A DNA stretch of 64,000 nt from Halobacteriovoraceae bacterium (GTDB lineage: Bacteria > Bdellovibrionota > Bacteriovoracia > Bacteriovoracales > Bacteriovoracaceae), in contig PASN01000013.1 in the NCBI GenBank assembly GCA_002711995.1, positions 124,001-188,000 of the forward strand, written 5' to 3'. The notes beneath the pieces are model-generated. The model searched no databases, had not been told where the DNA came from, and was given only the letters and a program-made list of their open reading frames with translations. The translations under genes were made by a program, and so were the position numbers. Of this stretch, positions 33,718-43,158 are shown one piece after another (position 1 is the first letter of the stretch; each line of letters begins with the position of its first letter).

Positions 33718-35051
33718 AGAAGATCCCTAAGCTGCTGTTTTGTAAGCTTTGGGTGCATAGGTGAGTGCTCTCTAGCGCCATGTTTGTCATGACTCTTCTC
33801 ATTGGACCCATAAACGTACTTTTTAAAACTCTTTGTAAAGTCTTGTCCGCTAAAGCCATTTAGCTCTTTCAAAAATATTTCAGTTGTCCACTGTCCATGA
33901 AGATAGTCTTCATACATCTTCTTTAGAAAGCCTTCGAGATTCCCATTAAGTTTTAAGTTTAAGAAGGCCATAAAGCTTGCGCCTTCAGAGTAGGCCTTTC
34001 TAGTAGTGGTTCTTTTATAATCTGAGAAAGCTGCAAGATTTGTTGAAGAGTAGCTAGGGGAGCTAATCGCTCTATAGCCTTTGTCTCTCCAGCTTGCGAT
34101 GGCCTCGTCCAACCATCCGGAGTTTCCGTTTGTAGGCAACACTCCTCTTGCAAAATAACTATGTGTAATCTCATGTCCAAGGGCGCTTCTAGAAGTAATA
34201 GTGGCACCACTGTGCTCCATGCCACCCATTCCGGCAATATAAGCTGTGAAACTTGGGTGTCCCCATGGACCAAACTTTGACTCGAGCTCCTTGAAGATCT
34301 TTAAAGTTTTCTCTTTAATTTCATATAGAGACCAGCTGGACTTGGAATAGGTAACGATAGGGATTTCTCGGCCGTCAATGGACTTATGAGTGAATGTTTT
34401 TACTTTGAATCTGCCTTTCTCACTTAGATGGAAATAAAGAGAAGATGTGCTGAAGTACTCTGGAAACTTTATATGAAAGTGATTAGTGGACTTTTCAGTT
34501 AGCTTTCCATTAGAGAAAATTCTATGGGGCGTTTCAGTGCCTGTAACCTGCACATCCATTTCTATTTCGAATTGATCGAATTCTAAATTTGTTGGCAGGT
34601 ACTGCTCAAGATATCTTCTGTCTGTGAGATCGCTCATCCAGAAGCCAGAACGCGCGCTGTCGCTTGTGAAGTCTGTATTTGTTTCAATTTCCCCTGTAAT
34701 TTCGAAGGTATGAAGTCCTGGAGCTAAAAACGTATTTATAGATACGTACTTGGTTTCATCCCCTGGAGAATTAACCTTTTTAAGTAGGACTTCTTTTCCA
34801 TTGACCTTAATTGAACTTGGAGAGTCCACAACATCAAATATTGGGCTTCCTTCTGTTGGTTGGCTGAAAGTTATTTTGGCGGTGTAAAGCGCCTTTCTTT
34901 TGGCCACATCATAGTTCAGTGAATAATTTGCTTTAACGAAGTCAACAAACACGAATTTGTTTTCATTAAAACTGAAGTTTTGAGGAGCATGGGCCAAGTT
35001 AGCAAAAACATGCGTGACGGATAGCAGCATTAGTAAAGTAAATTTAATCAT
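33714..35051 (-). CDS. Secreted M1-like aminopeptidase
   Basis: From the ATG at 35051 (site AAGGAGAAAT) there are 445 residues with a signal (TLLMLLSVTHVFA). A longer frame from 35120 lacks a site. The catalytic domain has GGMEHSGATITS (the GAMEN-like loop), ALGHEITHSYF with H-E-x-x-H and WLDEAIASWRDKGY with the third ligand Glu. The N-terminal half is a beta saddle, as in M1 peptidases. It probably trims peptides in the periplasm or outside. The missing C-terminal helical domain makes it short for the family. Confidence 0.82.
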   Translation of the reverse strand: MIKFTLLMLLSVTHVFANLAHAPQNFSFNENKFVFVDFVKANYSLNYDVAKRKALYTAKITFSQPTEGSPIFDVVDSPSSIKVNGKEVLLKKVNSPGDETKYVSINTFLAPGLHTFEITGEIETNTDFTSDSARSGFWMSDLTDRRYLEQYLPTNLEFDQFEIEMDVQVTGTETPHRIFSNGKLTEKSTNHFHIKFPEYFSTSSLYFHLSEKGRFKVKTFTHKSIDGREIPIVTYSKSSWSLYEIKEKTLKIFKELESKFGPWGHPSFTAYIAGMGGMEHSGATITSRSALGHEITHSYFARGVLPTNGNSGWLDEAIASWRDKGYRAISSPSYSSTNLAAFSDYKRTTTRKAYSEGASFMAFLNLKLNGNLEGFLKKMYEDYLHGQWTTEIFLKELNGFSGQDFTKSFKKYVYGSNEKSHDKHGAREHSPMHPKLTKQQLRDLL

Positions 35052-35238
35052 ATATTTCTCCTTCCTTAGGAACTTTAACAATCCATTCAGTGAATAAAAA
35101 TCATAGCGAAATAAAAACACTTAGGCAGGTTTAAAATTTATAAAAAATTAAGTCTTTCAAGATGCTAAATATTACAGGGTCTAAGGCCAAAATGCTCAAA
35201 AGGTTTTAAGTTCTGGCCAAAATTTGGTGGAGGGAAAA

Positions 35239-36777
35239 ATGTTTTTTGCGTCTTTTGGTTTTTTATTCTTATTTTCAACATATGCTTTGGCCATAGATTG
35301 CCCATTAGTAGAGATTAAAGAGTTTAAAAGCAATCCGAAGTCTTTTATGGAAGCGCCGCTTCGCAAGTATGATGAAAACTGCGAACCTACCAGCTTCTCT
35401 CTTTTTGACAATAAGTCCATTTCTGACAAAAGCTTTATCGCTAAAAAAGATCAGGCGAGAAAGTCTGTGTGTCACACAAATACAGATGGAAACCAGGTAT
35501 GTTTGGCAAGTATCAGCCCTGGGGACGATGTGTTAAAGGGAAGAGCTCCTATTGAGACGTTAGATAGAGCTGAAAACCTAGTGGACCCTCAGTATCTCGT
35601 TAAAAACATTAATGCTATGGAAAGCCTAGGCCTTATGCAGGGGAGAGTTAACACTCAACCATGGTCTGATTGGTACTGGCCAATTGCTGTGGGGCAGCTA
35701 AGCTTTAGATATAATGACAATAACATGATGTCCGCCTACAGCATGAAATCTCCAGATGAGAATAGTGTGTGGACATGGGTGAATGAATGGCATAAGCAAT
35801 CAATGCCTGAAGACGTAAATCTTCTTTCACCTTCCGAAAAATACGACCTTCTAGTTGGGGACACCAATTATACTTTAACTAAAAAAATGCTTCAGGCGGG
35901 TAGCTACTACCAGCAAAACTTTGGAAAAGTTGAAAGCTGGATGGGGCTTTGCCATGGCTGGGCACCTGCAAGCTATATGCTTCCAAGACCTGTAAAGACA
36001 TTGCCTGTAACTTTGGACAATGGAAGTGTGCTTGAGTTTTTGCCAAGCGATCTTAAGGCACTTGGGACTCTTCTATGGGCAAATGGCCTTCAAAGCACAA
36101 GAATGGTTGGAGGGAGATGCAACTCTAGTGAACCTGAAAAGGATGAGGAAACAGGCAGAGTGATAGATCAAAACTGCTTTGACACCAATCCTGGCACTTG
36201 GCACATGGCGACCGTTTCTGAAATAGGCAAGAAGGGCTCTCCATTTGTTATGGACGCAACTTTTGATTACGAAGTGTGGAATCACCCTGTTCTTAGTTAC
36301 AGCTACAAATACTTTAATCCAAAAACATATAACTACGCCAATACCTTTGAAGAGGGCAATGTGAACTTGGCAGACTTTGATGAAGACAAGTTTAAAAACT
36401 ATAGGTCAAAAGATGCCAACAGTGTTGTTGGAATTGTTATGGAAGTGGTTTATCTAATTGAAACAGAGCCACAAAGAAAGTCCTATGACAGCGCAACTAT
36501 GGATGCCAAAAGCAGAGTTCAATATGTCTACGACCTTGAACTGGATGAAAAAGGAAATATTATTGGCGGAGAGTGGTACACTGACAAGCACCCTGATTTC
36601 ATTTGGACTCCTTATACAGGAAGCAAGGCAAACTCTGTTGTTGATGAATACATCGCCGCTGACCAAATATCTTTGCAAAACATCAGCAGAGTTCGCCAAC
36701 TTGCGCCTTACGCCTCAGCTGAAGGTCAACCTATAGCTCGAGTTGTAGAGGCATTGATGAAGGCTGCAAGCGAATAG
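35239..36777 (+). CDS. Secreted transglutaminase-elicitor-like protein 1
   Basis: From the ATG at 35239 (site GGAGGGAAA) the product has 512 residues with signal LFLFSTYALA. The core shows WSDWYWPIAVGQLSFRYND, LSPSEKYDLLVGD, GLCHGWAPASYM with a Cys at 238, NPGTWHMATVSEIG with a His at 322 and FDYEVWNHPV with the Asp. This Cys-His-Asp order and the surrounding words match the transglutaminase-elicitor family known from Phytophthora and some bacteria. These enzymes cross-link Gln and Lys of proteins. It ends two bases before a C11 protease gene. A paralogue follows that gene. Family call is by motif only. Confidence 0.75.
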   Translation: MFFASFGFLFLFSTYALAIDCPLVEIKEFKSNPKSFMEAPLRKYDENCEPTSFSLFDNKSISDKSFIAKKDQARKSVCHTNTDGNQVCLASISPGDDVLKGRAPIETLDRAENLVDPQYLVKNINAMESLGLMQGRVNTQPWSDWYWPIAVGQLSFRYNDNNMMSAYSMKSPDENSVWTWVNEWHKQSMPEDVNLLSPSEKYDLLVGDTNYTLTKKMLQAGSYYQQNFGKVESWMGLCHGWAPASYMLPRPVKTLPVTLDNGSVLEFLPSDLKALGTLLWANGLQSTRMVGGRCNSSEPEKDEETGRVIDQNCFDTNPGTWHMATVSEIGKKGSPFVMDATFDYEVWNHPVLSYSYKYFNPKTYNYANTFEEGNVNLADFDEDKFKNYRSKDANSVVGIVMEVVYLIETEPQRKSYDSATMDAKSRVQYVYDLELDEKGNIIGGEWYTDKHPDFIWTPYTGSKANSVVDEYIAADQISLQNISRVRQLAPYASAEGQPIARVVEALMKAASE

Positions 36778-36779
36778 CG

Positions 36780-38060
36780 ATGAAACTCTTTTCCACACTA
36801 ATTCTTTTAATGTGCGCCATTCCGGCGCACTCTGAATTGGCATGGAAAACACTAATCTACATGCAGGCCGACAACGACCTTGCTCCCTACGCATTCTGGG
36901 ATCTAAGAGAGATTGCTGCATCCACTAAGGCCCATGGCCGCTCAAAAACAATCGTTCACTTAGACCTTCCTGGCAAAGACAAGCTCTATGAGTTTGAAGT
37001 GCTTCCTGATAACAAGAAAGTTTCACAAACTTTAGAGGACTATCAGCTCGCAACTTTGAAAGATTACAATCTAAAAATGCTTCGAGAAAAGAACGAGGCC
37101 TCTTCAAAGGGGCAGGAAAAGCAGCTGCTTGATTTCATTGCCAAAGCAAATGAGGACTACCCCTCTAAGAACACTATGCTTGTAATATGGGGCCATGGAG
37201 AAGGCTATGGGGATGGCACTCAGTTTGGTGGCGTGGCCATAGACCAAAACCCTGAAGATCGGTTGGGAATTCCACAATTAGAGAAGCTTCTAGAAGAATA
37301 CTACGAACAGGGGCATAAAAAACTCTCAATAATTGCAATGGACGCGTGTCTGATGCAAACAATTGAGGTGGCCGCATCTTTAAAAAACAAGTCAAACTAT
37401 CTTATAGGAAGTACTCAGATACAGAACTTTAAAGGACTTCCATATCATCTAATAAATGATTATGTGGAATTAGAGCTTGAAGAAGAGGCCACATCCAGCG
37501 ACTCATCGGAATCTTACTACCTTTCCAAAAAAATACCATTTCTCCTTCAAGAATATTACAAAGATGAGTTTGAATCTGAGACAGTTAGCAGTCTATCTGT
37601 TTCAGAGCTCGAGCAGAGCTTTCTGCCAGCATTTGATCGCCTTTTTAAAAAGCTAAACCAAAGACTTGAAACCTATCCCTTTGAAGTTCTTGGACTCAGG
37701 AAGGCCATAAGTCAGGTGCCATTCTTCCTAGGCCAGACCAAAGATCTTTCTCTTTTACTCTCAAGATTAGAAGAGTATTTCTTGGAAGAAGGAGCTGAGG
37801 ACTTGGCAAGACTCTCGTCAAGAGCTCAAAGTGCTTTGAATTATTCGATTCTTTCCTATGCTTATGGCAGCGATTATCGAACAGGTGAGGATGAGTTCTA
37901 TTTAGGGAGATTTAAGGCCTTTGGAATATGGCTTCCGAACTCTAAAAAACAATATAGGCAGAGGATTGATAAGTTTGAGAAGTCCAAACTGTACGCATCT
38001 GCCACATTCAAATCATACAGAGAATTCTTGCGTATATTGTTTGAAAAAGGCCTGCTTTAG
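36780..38060 (+). CDS. Secreted clostripain-like cysteine protease (C11)
   Basis: The 426-residue protein has a signal (LFSTLILLMCAIPAHS). It then starts WKTLIYMQADNDLAPYA, typical of C11, with the catalytic His (139) in VIWGHGEGYGD and the Cys (190) in IIAMDACLMQT. C11 enzymes cut after Arg or Lys and often mature themselves. It is translated directly behind the transglutaminase-like gene (two-base gap), with a second paralogue about 100 bases after. The gene order suggests that the protease activates or limits the transglutaminases. No calcium site or activation loop is recognisable. Confidence 0.85.
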   Translation: MKLFSTLILLMCAIPAHSELAWKTLIYMQADNDLAPYAFWDLREIAASTKAHGRSKTIVHLDLPGKDKLYEFEVLPDNKKVSQTLEDYQLATLKDYNLKMLREKNEASSKGQEKQLLDFIAKANEDYPSKNTMLVIWGHGEGYGDGTQFGGVAIDQNPEDRLGIPQLEKLLEEYYEQGHKKLSIIAMDACLMQTIEVAASLKNKSNYLIGSTQIQNFKGLPYHLINDYVELELEEEATSSDSSESYYLSKKIPFLLQEYYKDEFESETVSSLSVSELEQSFLPAFDRLFKKLNQRLETYPFEVLGLRKAISQVPFFLGQTKDLSLLLSRLEEYFLEEGAEDLARLSSRAQSALNYSILSYAYGSDYRTGEDEFYLGRFKAFGIWLPNSKKQYRQRIDKFEKSKLYASATFKSYREFLRILFEKGLL

Positions 38061-38163
38061 CAATCTTTAGCCTATAGAAAATCCACGCATAACATAAATC
38101 TAGTATCAAAAATCCTGATCCATGGTATGTCCAATGAGTTAATTGCTTAACAAGGGGATACAA

Positions 38164-39567
38164 ATGGGAATTACTGCCAAACTAATTACATGTGTTTTAT
38201 TTATGGCGAATGCCTGGGGGTACTCGGGAAATCAACAACCCAAGTGGATGGTTGATAATGCAAAGTATGAATTTTACTCCTTGCCGCTGGAGGGAAGCTT
38301 AAGCAGTGAGAAGACGCCTTGGTCAAGTTCATTTTGGCCGCATATTTATGGCGGAATTACTTTTAGATGGAATGACTTTTATGAAACACCAAGCTTTGCG
38401 CCACTTCATGTGCAAATTAGCGAGATAGATGAAGAGATTGAAGAATTGCAAAAGTCTCTTTTTACTCAAGATAATGGCGTTGAGGCAAATTTCCAAATCC
38501 TTGGAAAAGTTCAAAGTTTAAAAAATGAAAAGGCATCATTGATTGCTGTGAAATCTTTGGAGCACAAGAAATACTTTTTTGATCTTGAGAGACCAAGGCG
38601 TTTAAAAAATCTGAAAAACTATTCTCAAGAGGAGTTGGATAAACGTTCTCCTGCAGAAAAGTATGATGCCTATATGTATCTTGCCACTGGTAAAAACAAT
38701 GGGTTCAAGCTTACAAGAGATGTGCTCAATATGACCTCTCCGCATTCCGCTTATTGGGAAGGTATCTGCAATGGCTGGTCAAGCGCGGCATTGGAGTTTA
38801 AAGAGCCTAAACCTCAATCAATTTCAGCGAATGGAGTGACCATTAATTTCGGAAGCTCTGATCTAAAAGCTTTGCTAAGTCACTACCATGCTGCAATCAC
38901 CAATAACTGGGCCACTGCAAAGAAATCAAACACAGGCAGAGTTGGAAACCGGTGTGACACTGAATTTCCAAAAGAAGCATGGTTTATAAAGGACGGTGTC
39001 GAATATTACAAAAAAATTGAAAATGGAAAGATCGTTATAAACAAAGCTCCACCAGAATGTGTGGACACAAACCCTGGCGCCTTCCACATTGTAATGGCCA
39101 ACTTGATAGGGCTGCAAAATCAAGGTTTTGTGGCGGAAGTTGTGCGCGATAGTGAAGTTTGGAATCAGCCTGTTTACAAATATGAAACTAAGATCATATC
39201 TGAGACTGACCAAGTTCAATACGGCACCCGAGGAGCTGTAAAGCAGGTGGAAGTTGAGACGGCCATGCATTACGCTAACGATGGCGGTCGCATGTTTTGG
39301 ATCGCTGATGGAAGCGATGATGAGTTTTACGCTTGGTGGGAGCAAACCACTGGAACTGCCAACTATAGATCTGACAAAAAGAATCTTCGTTATATTTTAG
39401 ACCTTGATAGAAACAACAATATCATAGGCGGAAGATGGCTAAGTTATGAAAGGCCAGACTTCTTATGGTTAAAAAAGCAAAGAGGATTCTTGGGCTCAGG
39501 GATGTTTCACGGGATCGTGGACTACATGAGTGGGCTTAAGAACCTTGTTGAACTTCAAAATTATTAA
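38164..39567 (+). CDS. Secreted transglutaminase-elicitor-like protein 2
   Basis: From the ATG at 38164 (AAGGGGATA before it) there are 467 residues and a signal (LITCVLFMANAWG). The core repeats that of protein 1: WPHIYGGITFRWND, RSPAEKYDAYM, GICNGWSSAAL with a Cys at 202, NPGAFHIVMANLIG with a His at 308, and DSEVWNQPV with the Asp. About 60 extra residues near 80-140 form a charged helix not found in protein 1. It is clearly a diverged paralogue. It converges with the TPM gene cluster. Whether it is a real cross-linker or a substrate-binding relative is unknown. Confidence 0.72.
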   Translation: MGITAKLITCVLFMANAWGYSGNQQPKWMVDNAKYEFYSLPLEGSLSSEKTPWSSSFWPHIYGGITFRWNDFYETPSFAPLHVQISEIDEEIEELQKSLFTQDNGVEANFQILGKVQSLKNEKASLIAVKSLEHKKYFFDLERPRRLKNLKNYSQEELDKRSPAEKYDAYMYLATGKNNGFKLTRDVLNMTSPHSAYWEGICNGWSSAALEFKEPKPQSISANGVTINFGSSDLKALLSHYHAAITNNWATAKKSNTGRVGNRCDTEFPKEAWFIKDGVEYYKKIENGKIVINKAPPECVDTNPGAFHIVMANLIGLQNQGFVAEVVRDSEVWNQPVYKYETKIISETDQVQYGTRGAVKQVEVETAMHYANDGGRMFWIADGSDDEFYAWWEQTTGTANYRSDKKNLRYILDLDRNNNIIGGRWLSYERPDFLWLKKQRGFLGSGMFHGIVDYMSGLKNLVELQNY

Positions 39568-39571
39568 AATA

Positions 39572-40207
39572 CTACAGCCAGAGCACATTGTTGCTTAGCT
39601 CATCAGCTCCGCTCTGGCTAACTTTCTCTGGAAAAGCTGCAAGAAGCTTTTCTTCAAGGGCCGCCAGGCCATCTTCATAAGCTTTAAGATAGCTCTTTTG
39701 GGTAAAGCCCTCTTTAACTTTTAAAACAATCTCTTCAAGATCCGCTTGAGTTATTTTTTCTTTAATGTTTTTTCCAACTAAAACTTCAATTCTTTTCTCA
39801 TAAAGACTTGTATAAATTAGGGTTTCATTGGAGTGGCTTGCTTTCTCAGAGCAGTGTGTGAAAAAGACCTCTAAGGCCTTCTCTTGAACCTCTCTTTCAA
39901 CTTCTGAGTCTACCAATGCCCAGGATTTAAAAAGTCTGAGTCTGGAAAGAGGTAAGAACAGAAAAGTTAAAATCAACTGACAAAGAATATATAAGTAGGA
40001 GTAGCCAAACTCTATGAAGTAGCTCAGTAGGAGTGTTGTAAAAAAAGCTAAGAAAATTGAGCTTCTCAGAACTGCCCCCGGGTAGGGATCAGATTCTTTG
40101 GCCACGACCAAAACAAGTTCAGCTCCGGTGTTGTTCTCAAATTGGACAACTCTTTCTTTGAGTTTTGCTTCTTCTTCTTTATTTAAAATTTTCTTGTTTA
40201 ATATCAT
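39572..40207 (-). CDS. TPM-domain membrane protein, short form
   Basis: About 210 residues starting MILNKKILNKEEEAKL. A TPM domain (FENNTGAELVLVVAKESDPYP at the start, and YTSLYEKRIEVLVGKNIKEK) is split by two membrane helices (residues about 48-82). It starts on the last base of the upstream TPM gene stop (TAATG), so the pair is coupled. A TTG six bases earlier is possible. TPM proteins of this order, TPM-TPM-LemA, are widespread; they are thought to act in membrane or photosystem repair, but the role is not settled. Confidence 0.8.
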   Translation of the reverse strand: MILNKKILNKEEEAKLKERVVQFENNTGAELVLVVAKESDPYPGAVLRSSIFLAFFTTLLLSYFIEFGYSYLYILCQLILTFLFLPLSRLRLFKSWALVDSEVEREVQEKALEVFFTHCSEKASHSNETLIYTSLYEKRIEVLVGKNIKEKITQADLEEIVLKVKEGFTQKSYLKAYEDGLAALEEKLLAAFPEKVSQSGADELSNNVLWL

Positions 40208-41175
40208 TACCAACTCCCTGAAGCTCCACCACCGGAGAAGCCACCGCCTCCTCCTGACCAGCCACCACCAGATGACATACCTCCACCGTAATGACCCCTG
40301 CGCCCTCCAGAGGAAAGAACGGCCATAAGAAAGTTAAGTGGACCAATCATACCTATGATAAAGCCAAAAATAGCGGCCAAAATTATGAAGAATATTTGTC
40401 CCACAAATAAAAAAATCAGGCCTGCCAAGAAGGTTGAACCTGCGACGGATCTAATTAGGGGATTCTTTCCTATAAATCTAGTTATTATTGGGAAGAATAC
40501 GAAAAAGATAATTAAAGGCAGAACAAGAGACTGCATTTTCTCTTTTTGATGGCGAAGGGCCACTAGCTTTCTGGCCCTAGAATTTTGAGGGACCACATCT
40601 TTAACATCAAATTCTAAAGCTATCGCATCCAATGCCTGGTTAAATCCAGTAAAAAAGTTTCCTTGCCTGAAGTTTGGTACGAAGATGTTTTGAATAATCT
40701 GGTGGGAGTCCACATCTGTAAGTTCTCCCTCAATGCCTTCTCCAACTTCAATTCGAATCTCTCTGTCATTTTTAGACATTAAGACAATGACACCATTACC
40801 TTTTTCCTTTTCGCCAATTTGCCACTTTTCAGCGACCCTTATGGAGAACTCTTCAATTGACTGCCCCAAAAGGTCCTGAATAATAAGAATTTGAATCTGA
40901 GGCCCGTTAGATGCCATAATCGATTTAATTTTCTTAGCGAGGACAGCTTGGTCCTTAGGCGACAATATGTTGGCCTGGTCGATCACTGGCGAGGTCAAAG
41001 TGGGAATCGAAAGTTCTTTGTCCAGCTCATGCTCCACAGAAGAGCTTTCTACAGGAACGCTAATGTCTTCTTGAGGAGCCGATTTCTCTTCATCATCGAG
41101 AGAGAAAGGTTTACTAAGGTCTTGGGCCTGTAAACTGAAACTTAGAATGAATGTTGAAATTATCTTTAACAACAT
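40207..41175 (-). CDS. TPM-domain membrane protein, YgcG-like
   Basis: The 322-residue protein has a signal-type N-terminus (KIISTFILSFSLQA), then a TPM domain (PVIDQANILSPKDQAVLAKK, then GNGVIVLMSKNDREIRIEVG), two helices near 215-270, and a Gly/Ser-rich end with GGWSGGGGGFSGGGASGSW. This is the usual YgcG/TPM architecture. It sits three bases behind lemA and overlaps the second TPM gene by one base. The three genes form one operon on the reverse strand. Confidence 0.88.
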   Translation of the reverse strand: MLLKIISTFILSFSLQAQDLSKPFSLDDEEKSAPQEDISVPVESSSVEHELDKELSIPTLTSPVIDQANILSPKDQAVLAKKIKSIMASNGPQIQILIIQDLLGQSIEEFSIRVAEKWQIGEKEKGNGVIVLMSKNDREIRIEVGEGIEGELTDVDSHQIIQNIFVPNFRQGNFFTGFNQALDAIALEFDVKDVVPQNSRARKLVALRHQKEKMQSLVLPLIIFFVFFPIITRFIGKNPLIRSVAGSTFLAGLIFLFVGQIFFIILAAIFGFIIGMIGPLNFLMAVLSSGGRRGHYGGGMSSGGGWSGGGGGFSGGGASGSW

Positions 41176-41178
41176 ACT

Positions 41179-41751
41179 CTAGAAGCTCACCTTTGGAGTT
41201 TTGGTCTCCTCCGGCGTTACCTGAAATTGAGGCTTTTTATCATAATTAAAAAATATGTTGTTTGTTAGGTTTGTGGGAAAGACTGTCACAAGGTTATTAA
41301 ACTGCTGAACAGATTCGATGTATCGTCTTCTGGCAATTGTAATTCTGTTCTCTGTGCCTTCGAGCTGTGACTGAAGCGCCAAGAAGTTTTGATTGGACTT
41401 AATATTTGGGTATCTTTCTGCGACAACCATTAATCTGCCTAAGGCCTGACCAAGTTGTCCTTGGGCCTGTTGGAATTTTTGTAAAGCAGCAGGATCCAAG
41501 TTTTTAGGATCCACAGTTACTTGAGTGGCCTTTGCACGTGCTTCAATCACTTCAGTAAGAGTTTCTTTCTCTTGGGTGGCGTAGCCTTTAACTGTCTCGA
41601 CTAAGTTTGGAACGAGGTCAGCTCTTCTTTTGTATTGGTTTTGAACTTCTGCCCATTTGGCCTCAACATCGTTGTTGGCTTGAGGAATGGATTGAACACC
41701 ACATCCTGTAATGATTAGAGCAGTGAATAGAACGAGGATCAACTTCTTCAT
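41179..41751 (-). CDS. lemA: LemA-family lipoprotein
   Basis: The 190-residue protein has lipobox ITGC, then the LemA core: NQYKRRADLVPNLVETVKGY and EKETLTEVIEARAKATQ, with a helical bundle and YPNIKSNQNFLALQSQLEGT. LemA proteins are membrane-linked and of unknown biochemical role. They are often encoded with TPM proteins, as here. The gene begins the three-gene operon. GGAGAAAAT precedes the ATG. Confidence 0.92.
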   Translation of the reverse strand: MKKLILVLFTALIITGCGVQSIPQANNDVEAKWAEVQNQYKRRADLVPNLVETVKGYATQEKETLTEVIEARAKATQVTVDPKNLDPAALQKFQQAQGQLGQALGRLMVVAERYPNIKSNQNFLALQSQLEGTENRITIARRRYIESVQQFNNLVTVFPTNLTNNIFFNYDKKPQFQVTPEETKTPKVSF

Positions 41752-41771
41752 AACATTTTCTCCTAATAAAC

Positions 41772-41800
41772 AAAAAAAGCCCGATTATGTATCGAGCTTT
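41772..41800 (-). terminator. Intrinsic terminator of rpsT
   Basis: On the reverse strand AGCTCGAT and ATCGGGCT pair (one wobble) around ACATA, followed by TTTTTTT. It is 35 bases after the rpsT stop. Confidence 0.75.
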
Positions 41801-41835
41801 CTTTGTAATATATAGATAAAATGTTGTCTAATTAA

Positions 41836-42096
41836 TTAAAGCTTTGCAACCTTAGAAGCAAGTCTAGATGTTTTTCTAGCAGCAGTAGCTTTCTTAAGAG
41901 CACTTGTCTTAGCAAGCTTTGCAATTAGAGATTGAACAACGTTCATTTGCTTTTCAGCATTGGCTTTGTCAGAAGCGTCAATGTGAGACATAAGTTTTTT
42001 GATTTCAGTTCTTACTCTAGAAGTTTTCCACTTATTAGAAACTCTTCTTGTCTCGTTTTGTCTTATTCTTTTCTTAGCTGACTTATGGTTTGCCAC
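41836..42096 (-). CDS. rpsT: 30S ribosomal protein S20
   Basis: The 86-residue protein is typical S20: MANHKSAKKRIRQNETRR, then the three-helix body and ALKKATAARKTSRLASKVAK at the end. It binds 16S rRNA in the small subunit. It is a single gene with its own terminator and a 210-base upstream region that also serves the divergent hbd gene. AGGAGAAAAT precedes the ATG. Confidence 0.97.
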   Translation of the reverse strand: MANHKSAKKRIRQNETRRVSNKWKTSRVRTEIKKLMSHIDASDKANAEKQMNVVQSLIAKLAKTSALKKATAARKTSRLASKVAKL

Positions 42097-42306
42097 AATT
42101 TTCTCCTAAAAATTATCTTAAAAAATAAAAAAGCAATCAAATGCGTAGCGTGATTTATAGTGAATTCTTGTCTAAATGGCAAGCCCTTTCTTTTTAAATA
42201 ACAACAAATTTCCTTGGAAAAACTTGATTGTAATGCTGCGCGATTGACCTTACGACCTAATATTAGCATATTAACCTGAAATTTTTTCAACAAAAGGTGT
42301 GAGAGT

Positions 42307-43158
42307 ATGAATATTCAGACAGTAGGTGTCGTTGGAAGCGGGCAAATGGGCAGAGGTATCGCCCAAGTTGCGGCCTTCTCCGGATTTGACGTTGTTATGT
42401 ATGACCTTAGCCAAGAGTCTTTAGACTTTGGTATGGAATTCATTAAAAATCAATTGGTTAGAGGTGTTAAAAAAGAAAAGTGGGACCAAAAAACAGCTGA
42501 TGACACTTTTGGAAGAATCCAGCCTAGCTCTCAAATTGAATCTTTGGCCAAATGCGACCTTATAATAGAGGCCGCTACTGAAAATAAGAATATTAAGTTT
42601 AAGATCTTTGAAGATTTGGATGCGGTAGCGAAACCGGAGGCAATCCTGGCAACCAATACCTCCTCTATATCTATCACTGAAATAGCCTCTAAAACTAAAA
42701 GACCTGACAAGGTTGCTGGTATGCACTTTATGAACCCAGTACCTGTAATGAAACTAGTTGAGGGAATTCAAGGGCTTGAGACTAGTGAAGAGACTTTCGC
42801 TGCAGTTGAGAAGGCGTCAGAGAAAATGGGAAAAACTTTTGTAAGAGCAAAAGACATGCCTGGCTTTGCTGTAAATAGAATCCTAATGCCAATGATCAAT
42901 GAAGCGGTATACGCATTACATGAGGGTATCGCCAGCGTTGAGGATATCGATACTGCAATGAAGCTTGGAACCAATCAACCGATGGGACCTTTAACTCTTG
43001 CAGACTTTATCGGTCTTGATACTTGTTTGGCGATTATGGAAGTGCTTCACGAAGGACTTGCCGACACGAAATACCGTCCATGTCCGCTGCTTAAGCAATA
43101 TGTTCAGGCAGGAAGATTGGGTAAGAAAGTTGGAAGAGGTTTCTACAAATATGAATAA
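42307..43158 (+). CDS. hbd: 3-hydroxybutyryl-CoA dehydrogenase
   Basis: The 283-residue enzyme oxidises or reduces 3-hydroxyacyl-CoA with NAD(P). Motifs are VGVVGSGQMGRGIAQVAAF (dinucleotide binding), NTSSISITEIA, GMHFMNPVPVMKLVE with the catalytic His region, and the C-terminal PMGPLTLADFIGLD. It heads a three-gene operon with enoyl-CoA hydratase and acyl-CoA dehydrogenase. This is the short-chain beta-oxidation or butyryl-CoA set. GTGTGAGAGT precedes the ATG. Confidence 0.93.
   Translation: MNIQTVGVVGSGQMGRGIAQVAAFSGFDVVMYDLSQESLDFGMEFIKNQLVRGVKKEKWDQKTADDTFGRIQPSSQIESLAKCDLIIEAATENKNIKFKIFEDLDAVAKPEAILATNTSSISITEIASKTKRPDKVAGMHFMNPVPVMKLVEGIQGLETSEETFAAVEKASEKMGKTFVRAKDMPGFAVNRILMPMINEAVYALHEGIASVEDIDTAMKLGTNQPMGPLTLADFIGLDTCLAIMEVLHEGLADTKYRPCPLLKQYVQAGRLGKKVGRGFYKYE

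Noticed and set aside
42998-43150. N-terminal extension of the enoyl-CoA hydratase
   Set aside because: This is the overlap with hbd in another frame. The crotonase pattern begins at the ATG at 43151.
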